NCBI RefSeq assembly: GCF_011682055.1
Contig: NZ_JAAQOM010000004.1
Span: forward strand, 196,653 to 260,652
Direction: 5' to 3'
Length of the DNA: 64,000 bases
DNA from: Telluria antibiotica
Lineage (GTDB): Bacteria > Pseudomonadota > Gammaproteobacteria > Burkholderiales > Burkholderiaceae_D
The position numbers were made by a program, and so were the translations under genes. Below, piece by piece: positions 26,625 to 35,349 of this stretch. The notes below the pieces were generated by a model. It saw nothing but the letters and a program-made list of their open reading frames with translations. It was not told where the DNA came from and did not search any database. Position 1 is the stretch's first letter, and the number at the start of each line of letters is the position of its first letter.

Positions 26625-29084
26625 TTAATTCTTGAGAGTCTTGATCGCGGCAGCGCCGAGACCAAAATTCGCGAGAATCTGCGTCCACTCACGAGCACCT
26701 TGCGTAAATTTCGTCCATGCAGTCTGCTTGTCGAGCTTTTCCGGGACGACGATCGTGTCACCCGGCATCACCTCGATACCGCCAACCTTGCCGAAGAACC
26801 AACCCTGCGAATCGGTCGACACGACGGTGCCGTCGACACGCAGCACGAAGGCGTTGTCGATATCGGCATCGGACGTCGTTCCCGCCATATTCAGGTAATC
26901 CTTGACGCGGCTGTTCGGACGCCACAGCGGCGACGCCTCGACGTTCACGGCGCCGAACACGTGCACGAATGCCGGCTTCGACGGAATGACGAGGCGGTCG
27001 CCGTTCTGCAACGAGACCGGAGGCAGATGGCCGAACGAACGATCATTCGGATCCAGGCCAAAAGCAATCCGGCCGGTCGGCTGCAACTTGCGGAAACGTG
27101 CGATACGCTCTTCGGAAGTTCGGCGCTCGGATTCGAACTGTGCGGTCATTGCCGCGGCCTCGGTCGGCGACAGACCACGTAGGTTAGCCATCTGACGAGA
27201 CTGCTCGCTGCGTAACTGGGTTTCGAGACGGTCAGCTGCGCGCTGCAGATTCGCTTCCTGTTCTTTTTTCACTTCTTCACGATAGAACGCGGTACCGAAC
27301 AGGTAGGCGTTGCCGGTTGGGCCGCCCGCCTTGGCGATCAGGCTCTGGAGCGTGTCGCCGGCGGTCATCTGGTAGACGCCGGGCACCTTGACCTCGCCTT
27401 CGACACGCACGAACACTTGACGCTTGTCCACCGGCACCGCAACGTCTTCCTGCGAAAAGATTGTCACGGTATCGCCGGCTTCCAGCTGGACGTTGTCTGG
27501 ACCGTTCGGATTGGTGAACACGGCGCCCAGGTTAAACGGGATCAACTTGACGGTCAGGTCGCTACGGTTGACGCGCTCGATGACGGCGTAATCCCAGTTG
27601 ATCGGGTCGATCAACTTGCCGATATGCGAAGCGATCTTCGTCGCATCCTCTGTGGTGTCTTTTTCGCTGTCGCCCGTCGCCACCACATTATTTTGCCGCT
27701 CGGTTGACTCCCGGGTAATCAGATATTCACGGCTCGGAATCAAATCGCTGACGCGCATGCCCTGCCTGAATGGCGCACGCACCGGCTGGTCGACGTTGCC
27801 GCGCAAGATCACGGCATTGGAGAAATCCGGCGTGATCGAGGTCACGTTAAGCACATCGCCATTCTTCAACGGGCGGCGCAAGCCTTCCGTGTTCAGCGCA
27901 AATTCCTCCACGCTGCGTGGATGACTCTTGTTCGGATCGATGCGCTCCAGGAAAACGCGACGCGGGTCCGCGACCACCGGCAGACCGCCGGCAAAGCTCA
28001 GCAGCGACTCGATAGTTTCGCCGCTGTTTTTCAGCTCATACACTGCCGGGCTGTTGACCTTGCCTGTCAAGGCCACGAAACCACCCGCAGGCGGGATATA
28101 GATCGTGTCGCCATCCAACAGCTTGATGTCCGCGGATTTGTCGCCCTTGGCGATGAAGGAATACAGATCGAGTTCGGCAGCGACCTTGCCGCCGCGCTTG
28201 ACCTGGACATGACGCATGCTGCCGTTCGCGTTCGGCCCACCGCTGGCAAACAACGCAGTCACGAGTGTCGACAAACTCGAAACCGTGTAGGTCCCCGGCC
28301 GGTTCGCCTGTCCCACCACGTACACTGTCATCGCGCGGAGCTGGCCAAACGTCACGTTGACCGTAACGCCCTTGTACAAACGACCGACGGCGGCACGGAT
28401 GACGTTCTGCGCGTCGGCGGCCTTCACACCGGCCAACGACACGCTACCGATGGTCGGGATCGAAATATTGCCGTTCCGGTCGACGGTGGCACGGTAATCG
28501 ATATCGATCGTCCCCCAGCCGCGAATCATCAGTTCGTCGCCCGGCCCGAGCAGATAATCGGACGGAACCGGCGAATTAGTGACAGGGGTAAACGTTGCCG
28601 TTCCGTTGACGAAAAACTCGGCACCGAAAATGGGAAGCAGTTTGCCGGTATTTTCAGCAATGAACTTTTGGAATTCGCTAGGCTCTTTCTGGCTATCCTC
28701 GTCGCTGAAATTCCCATTCTGCTGTAAACGCGTAGCATTGCGGCGGTGCAACGCATCGCGATCATTCAGTCGATCGTCGAAACGAGCGTCGCCACCACGC
28801 TCTTTCCCGACGCGACCGTTCATCGCCCTGCCGTCGCGCATAGCGCCGACGTTGTCACCGAAACCCCGCTCGCTCGCCTGGCCATTGGTAATGCGGGTTT
28901 TGCGTGCCGATCCACTGCTCAGCCCATCGGACAACGCCGCATCGCTCGCATTCCGCGTCCCAGACATGGACGTTGTGGAGGGCTCTTGATTGAAGAGATC
29001 AGACTTGTTCGTATCTTGCGCAGAAGCAGCAATGGAAGCGACGGCCATGGCCACGGCCGCAAAACTCTTGTTGAACTTGAACAT
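26625..29084 (-). CDS. Outer-membrane polysaccharide exporter, Wza-like with SLBB domains
   Basis: 819 residues. A signal peptide (KSFAAVAMAVASIAASAQ) is followed by a low-complexity Asn/Arg/Asp-rich stretch to about residue 125. A polysaccharide-export domain follows (LLGPGDELMIRGWGTIDI near 185-250). Several SLBB domains come next (VYVVGQANRPGTYTV, VALTGKVNSPAVYEL, VFVRVEGEVKVPGVYQM, VHVFGAVNVEA). It is about twice the length of E. coli Wza and belongs to the long SLBB group. It forms the outer-membrane exit for the polymer. It is first in the 18-gene operon and has a recognisable promoter. Confidence 0.93.
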   Translation of the reverse strand: MFKFNKSFAAVAMAVASIAASAQDTNKSDLFNQEPSTTSMSGTRNASDAALSDGLSSGSARKTRITNGQASERGFGDNVGAMRDGRAMNGRVGKERGGDARFDDRLNDRDALHRRNATRLQQNGNFSDEDSQKEPSEFQKFIAENTGKLLPIFGAEFFVNGTATFTPVTNSPVPSDYLLGPGDELMIRGWGTIDIDYRATVDRNGNISIPTIGSVSLAGVKAADAQNVIRAAVGRLYKGVTVNVTFGQLRAMTVYVVGQANRPGTYTVSSLSTLVTALFASGGPNANGSMRHVQVKRGGKVAAELDLYSFIAKGDKSADIKLLDGDTIYIPPAGGFVALTGKVNSPAVYELKNSGETIESLLSFAGGLPVVADPRRVFLERIDPNKSHPRSVEEFALNTEGLRRPLKNGDVLNVTSITPDFSNAVILRGNVDQPVRAPFRQGMRVSDLIPSREYLITRESTERQNNVVATGDSEKDTTEDATKIASHIGKLIDPINWDYAVIERVNRSDLTVKLIPFNLGAVFTNPNGPDNVQLEAGDTVTIFSQEDVAVPVDKRQVFVRVEGEVKVPGVYQMTAGDTLQSLIAKAGGPTGNAYLFGTAFYREEVKKEQEANLQRAADRLETQLRSEQSRQMANLRGLSPTEAAAMTAQFESERRTSEERIARFRKLQPTGRIAFGLDPNDRSFGHLPPVSLQNGDRLVIPSKPAFVHVFGAVNVEASPLWRPNSRVKDYLNMAGTTSDADIDNAFVLRVDGTVVSTDSQGWFFGKVGGIEVMPGDTIVVPEKLDKQTAWTKFTQGAREWTQILANFGLGAAAIKTLKN

Positions 29085-29130
29085 TGGGCGTTAGTGAGAT
29101 GGAGCGTGAGGGCTGATGAACCAATCCGAC

Positions 29131-29160
29131 ATTTTAACTGAAGGCAATGCGGAGTGTGAA
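29131..29160 (-). promoter_or_regulatory. Sigma-70-like promoter of the polysaccharide operon
   Basis: On the minus strand TTCACA (29160-29155) is followed by an 18-base spacer and TAAAAT (29136-29131), each five of six to consensus. Transcription would begin near 29124, about 40 bases before the exporter ATG. Downstream gaps in the operon are 66 bases or less as far as 8485. Confidence 0.5.
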
Positions 29161-29180
29161 CCTTTTGTTGCACGTGCGAT

Positions 29181-29191
29181 CACAAATTGTG
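29181..29191. promoter_or_regulatory. Dyad centred about -62 of the operon promoter
   Basis: CACAAATTGTG is a perfect 5+1+5 inverted repeat. Its centre is about 62 bases upstream of the inferred start point, the position used by class I activators. It does not fit the CRP spacing (half-sites six bases apart), so the regulator is unknown. Confidence 0.35.
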
Positions 29192-29691
29192 CTATGCAAA
29201 ATGACAACTTCAACTTATCCACGACATGCGACGGGTTAAACACTACGATTGCTAACTACATAGCAATGAAGGTTTATCTTCTGTCACATCAACTCCGGGA
29301 GGAATGTCATTACATAGTGAATGTTGGTGAGAATTCCTCCTAATCAACGTTTTCATAAATCAATTGCGCGCTCATCCGAAGTGCCGCTACACCGCAGCCA
29401 ATTGTCGTAAGCGGCGCAAGAACAAGTGGCCGAAGGTATCACGCGCGACGGCGGGCAAACGATAAGAGACCCCTCGCGTCACCAACCGCGGCGCGGCATG
29501 AACCGATTTGGACTGCTGCGTCGCAGCCGATGTTAGCGAATTCCGACAATATTGAGATGATGAGTTCTCGCAAGTCGGCTCACCATGCCGCACGGCTGGC
29601 TGATCAATCGGCGGCCACGTGGAACTCGCTGCCGCTACAGTCGCGACAACCACTACGTGCCGGCCGCCAGAGAAAGCAACGCATGACGAGT

Positions 29692-30408
29692 TCACCCCGG
29701 CACAAGCAGCTCCAGCTGCGCCCGCTCCAAATAACACCACTCCCCTTCCTTCAACCCCAGCGCATCGAGCGTCAACCCGCCAATCTGTGATCGGTGCAGG
29801 GCCACGCAGTGATTGCCAGCCGCCGCCAGCATGCGCTTGACTTGGTGATACTTCCCCTGCTCCAGCACGATCTCCAGCTGATGATCACCCCGCTGCACGC
29901 AAGACTGGGCCGCAAGCGGCGCGGGCTCGTCATGCAATTGCACACCTGACAGCAGCTGATCCACGAGCGCCTGGGTCACGGGCTCCTGGGTCGTGGCCTG
30001 GTACACCTTCGGGATATGCCGCTTCGGCGACGACTGCGCGTGGATGAACGGCCCGTCGTCCGACATCAGCAGCAACCCCGTCGTGTCGTGGTCGAGCCGG
30101 CCGACCGGCTGGACTTCACGCCAGGTAAATTGCTCAGGCAACAAGGTCAGGACGCCGGGATGGTGGCTGGGCTTGCGCGAACACTCGAAGTTCGAGGGTT
30201 TGTACAACGCGATATAGACGTGCTCGCGGTACGTCCACTCTTCATCGAAGACGGTCAGCACGAGGCCGTCCGTCTCCACCAGAGTTTTGTAGTTGTCGTG
30301 CACTTCGCCGTTGATCGTCACGTCGCCATCTTCGATAAGGGCGCGGCAGTACTTACGCGTGCCAAAGCCTTGCGACTGGAGCACGCGGTCGAGGGATAGT
30401 TTACTCAT
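29692..30408 (-). CDS. rsuA: 16S rRNA pseudouridine-516 synthase family (RsuA)
   Basis: 238 residues from ATG 30408; an upstream extension to 30444 is unlike the family. An S4-type RNA-binding domain (residues 1-60: LDRVLQSQGFGTRKYCRALI) precedes the catalytic domain with the Asp in PVGRLDHDTTGLLL. KVYQATTQEP and GKYHQVKRMLAAAGNHC are typical of the RsuA/RluB/E/F branch. The short S4 domain and overall size fit RsuA, which modifies U516 of 16S rRNA. It stands alone on its transcript as far as can be seen. Confidence 0.85.
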   Translation of the reverse strand: MSKLSLDRVLQSQGFGTRKYCRALIEDGDVTINGEVHDNYKTLVETDGLVLTVFDEEWTYREHVYIALYKPSNFECSRKPSHHPGVLTLLPEQFTWREVQPVGRLDHDTTGLLLMSDDGPFIHAQSSPKRHIPKVYQATTQEPVTQALVDQLLSGVQLHDEPAPLAAQSCVQRGDHQLEIVLEQGKYHQVKRMLAAAGNHCVALHRSQIGGLTLDALGLKEGEWCYLERAQLELLVPG

Positions 30409-30625
30409 GGGGCAAGACTGTAGCAGAAGGAACGCAAGCCTCAAAGTTCAGCAAACTCGGGGTTTCCACTCGAAGCAAGAATTCGTTTGACACATCTCAA
30501 GAATTGACTATGCCCCGTTGATACACTGAAACCTGATTAGGAATCGACCTACAGTTACTGAGTGTAGGACTAAAGGTGGGCCGCACCATCTGGCGCATCG
30601 GATCAACCCCAACCACGAGGCAAAC

Positions 30626-31033
30626 GTGCAGATCGAAAAAAAACAGAACCAGAGCACCCCTTCTTCGTTCGCGGCCACAAGCAGCGGAACGAAGGTGGCC
30701 CAGGAATATGCGGCATTGTTCCCGACTCGGCTCGCGCTGGCGCGTTGGACGCGGGGTGGCGACATCCCGCATGTACATTGTTTCGAGCACCAGTTGCCGA
30801 TGCGCGCCGCGTGGTACGAGCAGGGGCAGCGCCAGTTTCAGGCGTGGCTCGAAGCCGGGGGTTTTCATCAGCCAGACCATGACGGGGCCGACGGCGTGGT
30901 CGCGGAGACAGCGCAACAACCCGCGTACCGCGTCGAACTCAGCAAGAAGCACGTCGTACATGGCAGCCGGCACGCTTCGCCCCCCGCAGCAGGCGACCTT
31001 CCGGCCGACGCCGGCAACGCACGCCCAAAATGA
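30626..31033 (+). CDS. Small protein of unknown function
   Basis: 135 residues from GTG 30626, with ACGAGG five bases upstream, ending at TGA 31031-31033, which runs directly into a strong hairpin. No family is recognised. The sequence is polar, without signal or membrane segment, and has a natural composition (KVAQEYAALFPTRLALARWT, QRQFQAWLEAGGFHQPDHD). The C-terminal 30 residues are low-complexity. A competing minus-strand frame (30497-31045) is Cys/Arg-rich and looks like a shadow. Ribosome site plus terminator make this a probable real gene. Confidence 0.55.
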   Translation: MQIEKKQNQSTPSSFAATSSGTKVAQEYAALFPTRLALARWTRGGDIPHVHCFEHQLPMRAAWYEQGQRQFQAWLEAGGFHQPDHDGADGVVAETAQQPAYRVELSKKHVVHGSRHASPPAAGDLPADAGNARPK

Positions 31034-31057
31034 AAACGACGGCATGCGCCGTCGTTT
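31034..31057 (+). terminator. Rho-independent-type hairpin
   Basis: AAACGACGGC (31034-31043), loop ATGC, GCCGTCGTTT (31048-31057) form a perfect ten-pair stem. The A and T ends let it work in either direction, so it may end both the small gene and any readthrough from the minus strand. Confidence 0.75.
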
Positions 31058-31257
31058 CCTTCCCGATTGGGACTCCAGCTTGAGGAATTGAATTCTCTCG
31101 AAACCGCACGGATGCGGGTCTGAAGCGGTTCCGACAACGTCAAGAACAGGCTGTTATCTTGTCGTTAGCGCCGAAACAGCTACACACCAACTATAGCCCA
31201 CCGTTCGTAAGTTTCAAGCCAAATTATCGAGACCGATACGTCGATCGATGCCCGTGC

Positions 31258-32259
31258 TCAGCGCAAGCTGGGCACGGCGCCCCGGTAGATCGAATGCACG
31301 GCACCGGCGCCCACCGACGCGCCAAATTTCTTCAGCACCCGTTCCGGCAAACCTTCGTGTGCCGTGTAATCGATGATGTCCTCGGCTTTCACGACGTCGC
31401 GCGCGACCGTGTCCACGGTACCGAATCCATCGGCCAGGCCCATCTCGACGGCCTTCGCGCCGGTCCAGTACAGGCCCGAGAAAATCTCGGGCGTTTCCTT
31501 CAGGCGCTTGCCGCGGCCCGCGCGCACGACGGCGATGAACTGCTCGTGGATCTCGTTGAGCATTTCCAGCGCATGCTGCTTCTGCTTGTCGGACTGCGGG
31601 CTGAACGGATCCAGGAAACCCTTGTTCTCGCCGGCCGTCAGCAGGCGGCGCTCGACGCCGAGCTTGTCCATCAAGCCCGTGAAGCCGAAACCGTCCATCA
31701 ACACGCCGACGGACCCGACGATACTCGCCTTGTTGACATAGATCTTGTCGGCGGCTGCCGCGATGTAATAGCCGCCCGACGCACAGATTTCGTCCACGAC
31801 CACGTACAGCGGCTTGTTCGGATAGCCCTTCTTGAGACGCTGGATTTCGTCGACGATGATGCCGGCCTGCACGGGGCTGCCGCCCGGGCTGTTGATACGC
31901 AGGACGACGGCCGCCGACCCCGGATCGGAAAACGCCTTGTTCAGCGACGGGATCACGGTGTCGGCCGCGCCGCTGCCCTCGTCCTCGATGGCGCCGTCGA
32001 TTTCGATCAATGCCGTGTGGCGCCCCAGCGCCTCGATGTCCGAGCTGCCGAAGTTGAAGTCGAAATAAGCCCAGATGGCGAAAAATGCCAGCAAAAGAAA
32101 GGATAGCTTGAAGAAGATGCCCCAACGGCGCGCAGCGCGCTGCTCGCGCACGGTGGCAAAGACGAGGCGCTCCAGGGTCTCGCGTTCCCAGTTGCTCGAG
32201 GGCGCAGGCGCGGCCGCTCGAAGGTCATTCGGATTGTCGTTCCTGTTGTTATCGCTCAT
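31258..32259 (-). CDS. S49-family signal-peptide peptidase (SppA-like)
   Basis: 333 residues from ATG 32259, overlapping the Rieske stop as ATGA; the longer frame to 32799 reads across the Rieske gene in the wrong frame. One N-terminal membrane helix (KLSFLLLAFFAIWAYF) anchors a periplasmic protease domain. The S49 nucleophile is in DEICASGGYYIAAAADKI and the Lys region is in ASIVGSVGVLMDG. INSPGGSPVQAG is the substrate-loop signature. Half the length of E. coli SppA, as in the short SppA/SohB forms. It is last of four genes (rluC, HAD, Rieske, peptidase). Confidence 0.9.
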   Translation of the reverse strand: MSDNNRNDNPNDLRAAAPAPSSNWERETLERLVFATVREQRAARRWGIFFKLSFLLLAFFAIWAYFDFNFGSSDIEALGRHTALIEIDGAIEDEGSGAADTVIPSLNKAFSDPGSAAVVLRINSPGGSPVQAGIIVDEIQRLKKGYPNKPLYVVVDEICASGGYYIAAAADKIYVNKASIVGSVGVLMDGFGFTGLMDKLGVERRLLTAGENKGFLDPFSPQSDKQKQHALEMLNEIHEQFIAVVRAGRGKRLKETPEIFSGLYWTGAKAVEMGLADGFGTVDTVARDVVKAEDIIDYTAHEGLPERVLKKFGASVGAGAVHSIYRGAVPSLR

Positions 32260-32675
32260 ACATGCCTGGTTGAAGGTGACCCCGCCTGGCTGTCGGTCAG
32301 GTCGTGAGCCGGCGGGCGGAGGTACTGGTCCGGCCGCCAGTAGATGCGGTCGTCGGCTTCGCGCACGGCGATCGGCCGCAGCTTGCCGCCGCGGCAGGGC
32401 CCGCCTGCGCAGGCGCCCGTTTCCGGTACATAGATGGCGCCGTGCGTCGAACACATGAGGTATAGCTTGCTGGACTCGAAGAACTCGCTTTTGGACCAGT
32501 CCAGTTCGATCGGCACGTGGGCGCAGCGGTTCAGGTAGGCGTAGACAGTCCCCCTGAAACGCACGACGAAACCCGTCGCATCGGCGCCGAACGCCTTCAC
32601 CGGGAAACGGACGCCCAAGCCGCCGTCCTCGACGGCCGCCGACTCGCAGATATAGACGTCCTCGGTGTTGCTCAT
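32256..32675 (-). CDS. Rieske [2Fe-2S] protein, small stand-alone type
   Basis: 139 residues from ATG 32675, overlapping the HAD-gene stop as ATGA. Cluster ligands are in RCAHV (Cys-x-His) and CSTHGA (Cys-x-x-His), about 45 residues apart. GGKLRPIAVREADDRIYW ends the domain. No signal peptide, so a cytoplasmic electron carrier or ferredoxin-like subunit is likely. The loop between the ligand pairs is longer than in typical Rieske ferredoxins. Partner unknown; the position between a phosphatase and a membrane peptidase is conserved-looking in related genomes as far as I recall, but the reason is not clear. Confidence 0.88.
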   Translation of the reverse strand: MSNTEDVYICESAAVEDGGLGVRFPVKAFGADATGFVVRFRGTVYAYLNRCAHVPIELDWSKSEFFESSKLYLMCSTHGAIYVPETGACAGGPCRGGKLRPIAVREADDRIYWRPDQYLRPPAHDLTDSQAGSPSTRHV

Positions 32676-33331
32676 GCGTTCTCGACCAGCCATGCGTGCA
32701 GTTCAGGCACGTTCTTCGCGGTAAAGACGGGATGACATGCCTGCAATTGCTGGACCGGATGGGCGCCGTACTCGACGGCGATGCCGGCGGCGCCCGCATT
32801 GTTGGCCATCAGCAAGTCATGCGTCGTGTCGCCGATCATAACGGTACGTCGCATGTCCTGGCCGAGCTCCCTTGTCAATTCTTGCAACATTGCAGGATGC
32901 GGTTTGGAAAATGTCTCGTCCGCGCAACGGGTCGCATCGAACGTCGACAGCAAGCCCGCCGCGTTCAAGGCACGGTTCAGGCCAACCCGGCTTTTGCCCG
33001 TCGCAACCGCCAGGAAATAGCCTTCCTGCGAGAGCTCGTCCAGCATCGTCCGCACGCCCTGGAACAGGACCAGCTCATGGTCTTTCGTCAGGAAGTGGTA
33101 GCGATAGCGCTCGACCATGCGCGGATACATGGCCGGATCGATGTCCGGCATCACGACCTGCATGGCTTCGCCCAGGCCGAGGCCGATCACGTGGGCCGCG
33201 GCGGCATCGCTGGGTACCGCGAGGCCCAGGTCCTTCGCGGCGGACTGTATACATTTGACGATGGTGGCGGTGCTGTCCATCAGCGTCCCGTCCCAGTCGA
33301 AGACAATCAGATCGAATTGCTTTCTTGCCAT
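32672..33331 (-). CDS. HAD-superfamily hydrolase, phosphoglycolate-phosphatase-like
   Basis: 219 residues. Motif I is VFDWDGTLMDS (nucleophile Asp and acid Asp), motif II is VATGKSRVG, motif III Lys is in SKPHPAMLQEL and motif IV is MIGDTTHDLLMANNAG. A helical cap (residues 18-85) makes it subfamily IA, like Gph. Substrate is not set by sequence. It lies 101 bases downstream of rluC and is overlapped by the Rieske gene. Confidence 0.9.
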   Translation of the reverse strand: MARKQFDLIVFDWDGTLMDSTATIVKCIQSAAKDLGLAVPSDAAAAHVIGLGLGEAMQVVMPDIDPAMYPRMVERYRYHFLTKDHELVLFQGVRTMLDELSQEGYFLAVATGKSRVGLNRALNAAGLLSTFDATRCADETFSKPHPAMLQELTRELGQDMRRTVMIGDTTHDLLMANNAGAAGIAVEYGAHPVQQLQACHPVFTAKNVPELHAWLVENA

Positions 33332-33432
33332 GTCTTGCGGCGCTCGTGGCGCCGGCTCCTCATTCCCGCCTGCAAGTTCCCCTTCCCGCCGGCAGGATCT
33401 GCCGCTGGCGGGACCGGGTTCCCGGTGGCGCG

Positions 33433-34455
33433 TTATCGATTGGTATTACGTGCTTTGACTTCTTGCGCAGGCCCCAAGCTTACCAAGAAACGGTCGCATT
33501 CTGCCGGCAACGGCGCTTTCAGGGTCAGCGGCTTGCCCCTCTCCGGGTGCTGGAACGTGATCTGGTACGCGTGCAGGAACATCCGACGTAGCGCGCCGCG
33601 CGTGTCGGTTGCCTTCTGAAGCTGCTTGTTGAGTGCAAAATCGCCGTATTTCTCGTCACCGAGGATCGGAAAGCCGGACGACGCGAGGTGCACGCGGATC
33701 TGGTGCGTGCGCCCCGTCTTGAGTTCGGCCTCCAGCAGCGCATAGTCCGGCCACTTGCGCAGAAGATTGAAAATGGTGTGCGATTCCTGGCCGCCGGCCT
33801 GCACGACGACGCGGCGCTCCCCGTCCGGCGTCGTGTACTTGTGCAGCGGCAGCTTGACGTGCTGGCGCGGGTTGCGCCAGTCGCCGGCGACGAGGGTCAG
33901 GTAACGCTTGTCGGTTGTGCCGTCGCGCATTTGCTCGTGCAAGCTCGTCAACGCGGAACGTTTCTTTGCCAGCAACAGCAGTCCGGACGTTTCGCGGTCC
34001 AGACGGTGCACCAGCTCCAGGAACTTGGCGTCCGGCCGGGCCGCGCGCAATTGTTCGATGACACCGTAGGACACGCCCGAGCCGCCGTGCACGGCGACGC
34101 CGGCCGGCTTGTCGATCACGAGCAAATGGCTGTCTTCATGCACGATGGCAAATTCGGCCCCAGGCACGGGCGCGGCGCCGGCCTGCCGCTCGGCGATGCG
34201 CACGGGCGGGATGCGCACGACGTCGCCCGCGACAAGGCGGTACAACTGATCGATGCGACCTTTGTTCACGCGCACTTCGCCGGAGCGCAGGATGCGGTAA
34301 ACATGGCTTTTCGGGACGCCCTTGCAGACGCGCAGCAGGTAGTTATCGATGCGCTGGCCTGCTTCTTCCTCGGTGATTGTGACAAACTGGGCAGTGGGCG
34401 CGGAGCGGCTGTCTGTCTGTGATGAAGGGGGAACGACGTCGTGTTGCAAGGTCAT
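33433..34455 (-). CDS. rluC: 23S rRNA pseudouridine 955/2504/2580 synthase RluC
   Basis: 340 residues from ATG 34455. An in-frame ATG at 34494 is less likely because the promoter below would begin transcription at about that base. An S4 domain (residues 22-80: AGQRIDNYLLRVCKGVPKSH) precedes the RluA-type catalytic domain with Asp in LVHRLDRETSGLLLL. RTHQIRVHLASSGFPI and GDEKYGD follow as in RluC. It usually stands next to rne in beta- and gamma-proteobacteria, divergently, as here. Confidence 0.92.
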   Translation of the reverse strand: MTLQHDVVPPSSQTDSRSAPTAQFVTITEEEAGQRIDNYLLRVCKGVPKSHVYRILRSGEVRVNKGRIDQLYRLVAGDVVRIPPVRIAERQAGAAPVPGAEFAIVHEDSHLLVIDKPAGVAVHGGSGVSYGVIEQLRAARPDAKFLELVHRLDRETSGLLLLAKKRSALTSLHEQMRDGTTDKRYLTLVAGDWRNPRQHVKLPLHKYTTPDGERRVVVQAGGQESHTIFNLLRKWPDYALLEAELKTGRTHQIRVHLASSGFPILGDEKYGDFALNKQLQKATDTRGALRRMFLHAYQITFQHPERGKPLTLKAPLPAECDRFLVSLGPAQEVKARNTNR

Positions 34456-34498
34456 TCGCTTTGTCTTCCCAGAAATTCTCTCTAAGTCCTTCATTTTG

Positions 34499-34525
34499 AA
34501 TATATAATCGACAGGCGGCGGTCAA
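34499..34525 (-). promoter_or_regulatory. Promoter of rluC operon
   Basis: Minus-strand TTGACC (34525-34520) and TATATT (34504-34499), each five of six to consensus, are separated by 15 bases. Predicted start point is near 34492, which argues for the internal rluC ATG. Confidence 0.45.
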
Positions 34526-35349
34526 ACCTCTGCTGGTGTAAGAATTAAAACGATATTTTACACAGGGGCGTCTCCATCGGCCCCGCCAAAATGCAAATTC
34601 GATGGAAAAAAACGGAATCCCCAGAATCCGTCGCAAGCGGCAGTAGTGTCGCGGCATCGCAGCGGCAATGCGAAAGCGCAGCGGTGGAGTTCACGGGATT
34701 TCTAGACGTGTACGCACATTCCTGTGCGAGCCTGGGTTGCACCGCAGTTGCAATCGGGTTGCCGTACGGGATGCAGGATTGGATTGTTTGGAATTGTAAG
34801 GATAAGTACCGGCAAGCCGGCCCCCGGGTCGGCTCGCCGGGTGATGGCGTCGATAACGCTTGCCGTTTCGCCCGACCCGAAGTAAGAACCTAGAAGCCGT
34901 CGTGAGCGGTAGCAGTGTTGTTGGAGACAAGTGATCCGGGAAGGTCATGCAGATGCGCAGTACGCACCGCAACCCTCGAGGACCGTATCGCGGCTCCCTT
35001 CAGCATCGCTTGGCCCGGCGGTTCCCGGGTTCCACAGGCAGCAATCACGGTCTGGAATCAAGGCTGATATTCGCCTGATTCACTGCCCGGTCTGCGTGCC
35101 AACTGAAAGTCTGGCTGCGTCGCACCGCTTGCCTGCCCCTGTGCCGCCCCGATCGGGCCGCCCGGGCCGGCGAGACGTTCGTGCGCAAGGCAATCACGTT
35201 CGACGCCACTGCGCCCTGTGGCCGGCAATGCCGTGTCACACCTCGGGCATACCACCGCCAACACTCCGTTCCCCGCGTACATCCCTGTACTTTCGCCGTT
35301 CTGTCAGCAGACGGCATGAAACGGCCCACGGGTCGCGGAGTTTATAAAA
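34526..35349 (+). promoter_or_regulatory. Long rne upstream/leader region
   Basis: More than 800 bases separate the rluC promoter from the rne ATG without a supported gene. rne of E. coli has a long structured leader through which RNase E controls its own mRNA. A similar role is inferred here. The region contains a stable hairpin (34809-34840) and ends with GGAG (35337-35340) nine bases before the ATG. The exact plus-strand promoter was not identified. Confidence 0.45.
34809..34840 (+). ncRNA. Stem-loop in the rne leader
   Basis: CCGGC (34809-34813) pairs with GCCGG (34836-34840) and, past a small internal loop, AGCCG with CGGCT, leaving a C/G-rich apical loop. The form resembles the leader hairpins used in RNase E autoregulation, but only the pairing is seen here. 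Confidence 0.35.

Larger units (their letters stand above)
29085..29691. other. Intergenic region upstream of the polysaccharide operon
   Basis: 607 bases between the exporter start and the rsuA stop. It contains the promoter and dyad listed separately. The part from 29200 to 29400 is AT-richer than the genes around it. A 75-codon plus-strand frame (29116-29343) exists but lacks support. The stretch 29400-29690 shows nothing I can name. Confidence 0.6.

Noticed and set aside
29116..29343. 75-codon plus-strand gene
   Set aside because: It lies across the exporter promoter in antisense, its only purine-rich site is too close to the ATG, and no family is recognisable.
29387..29740. 117-codon minus-strand frame past rsuA
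   Set aside because: It overlaps the rsuA 3' end in another frame, is Ala/Val/Ser low-complexity and has no start signal.
30497..31045. 182-codon minus-strand gene
   Set aside because: Cys/Arg-rich and opposite to a frame that has a ribosome site and terminator.
34591..34893. 100-codon plus-strand frame in the rne leader
   Set aside because: No ribosome site and no family; the hairpin region lies inside it. Treated as leader RNA.
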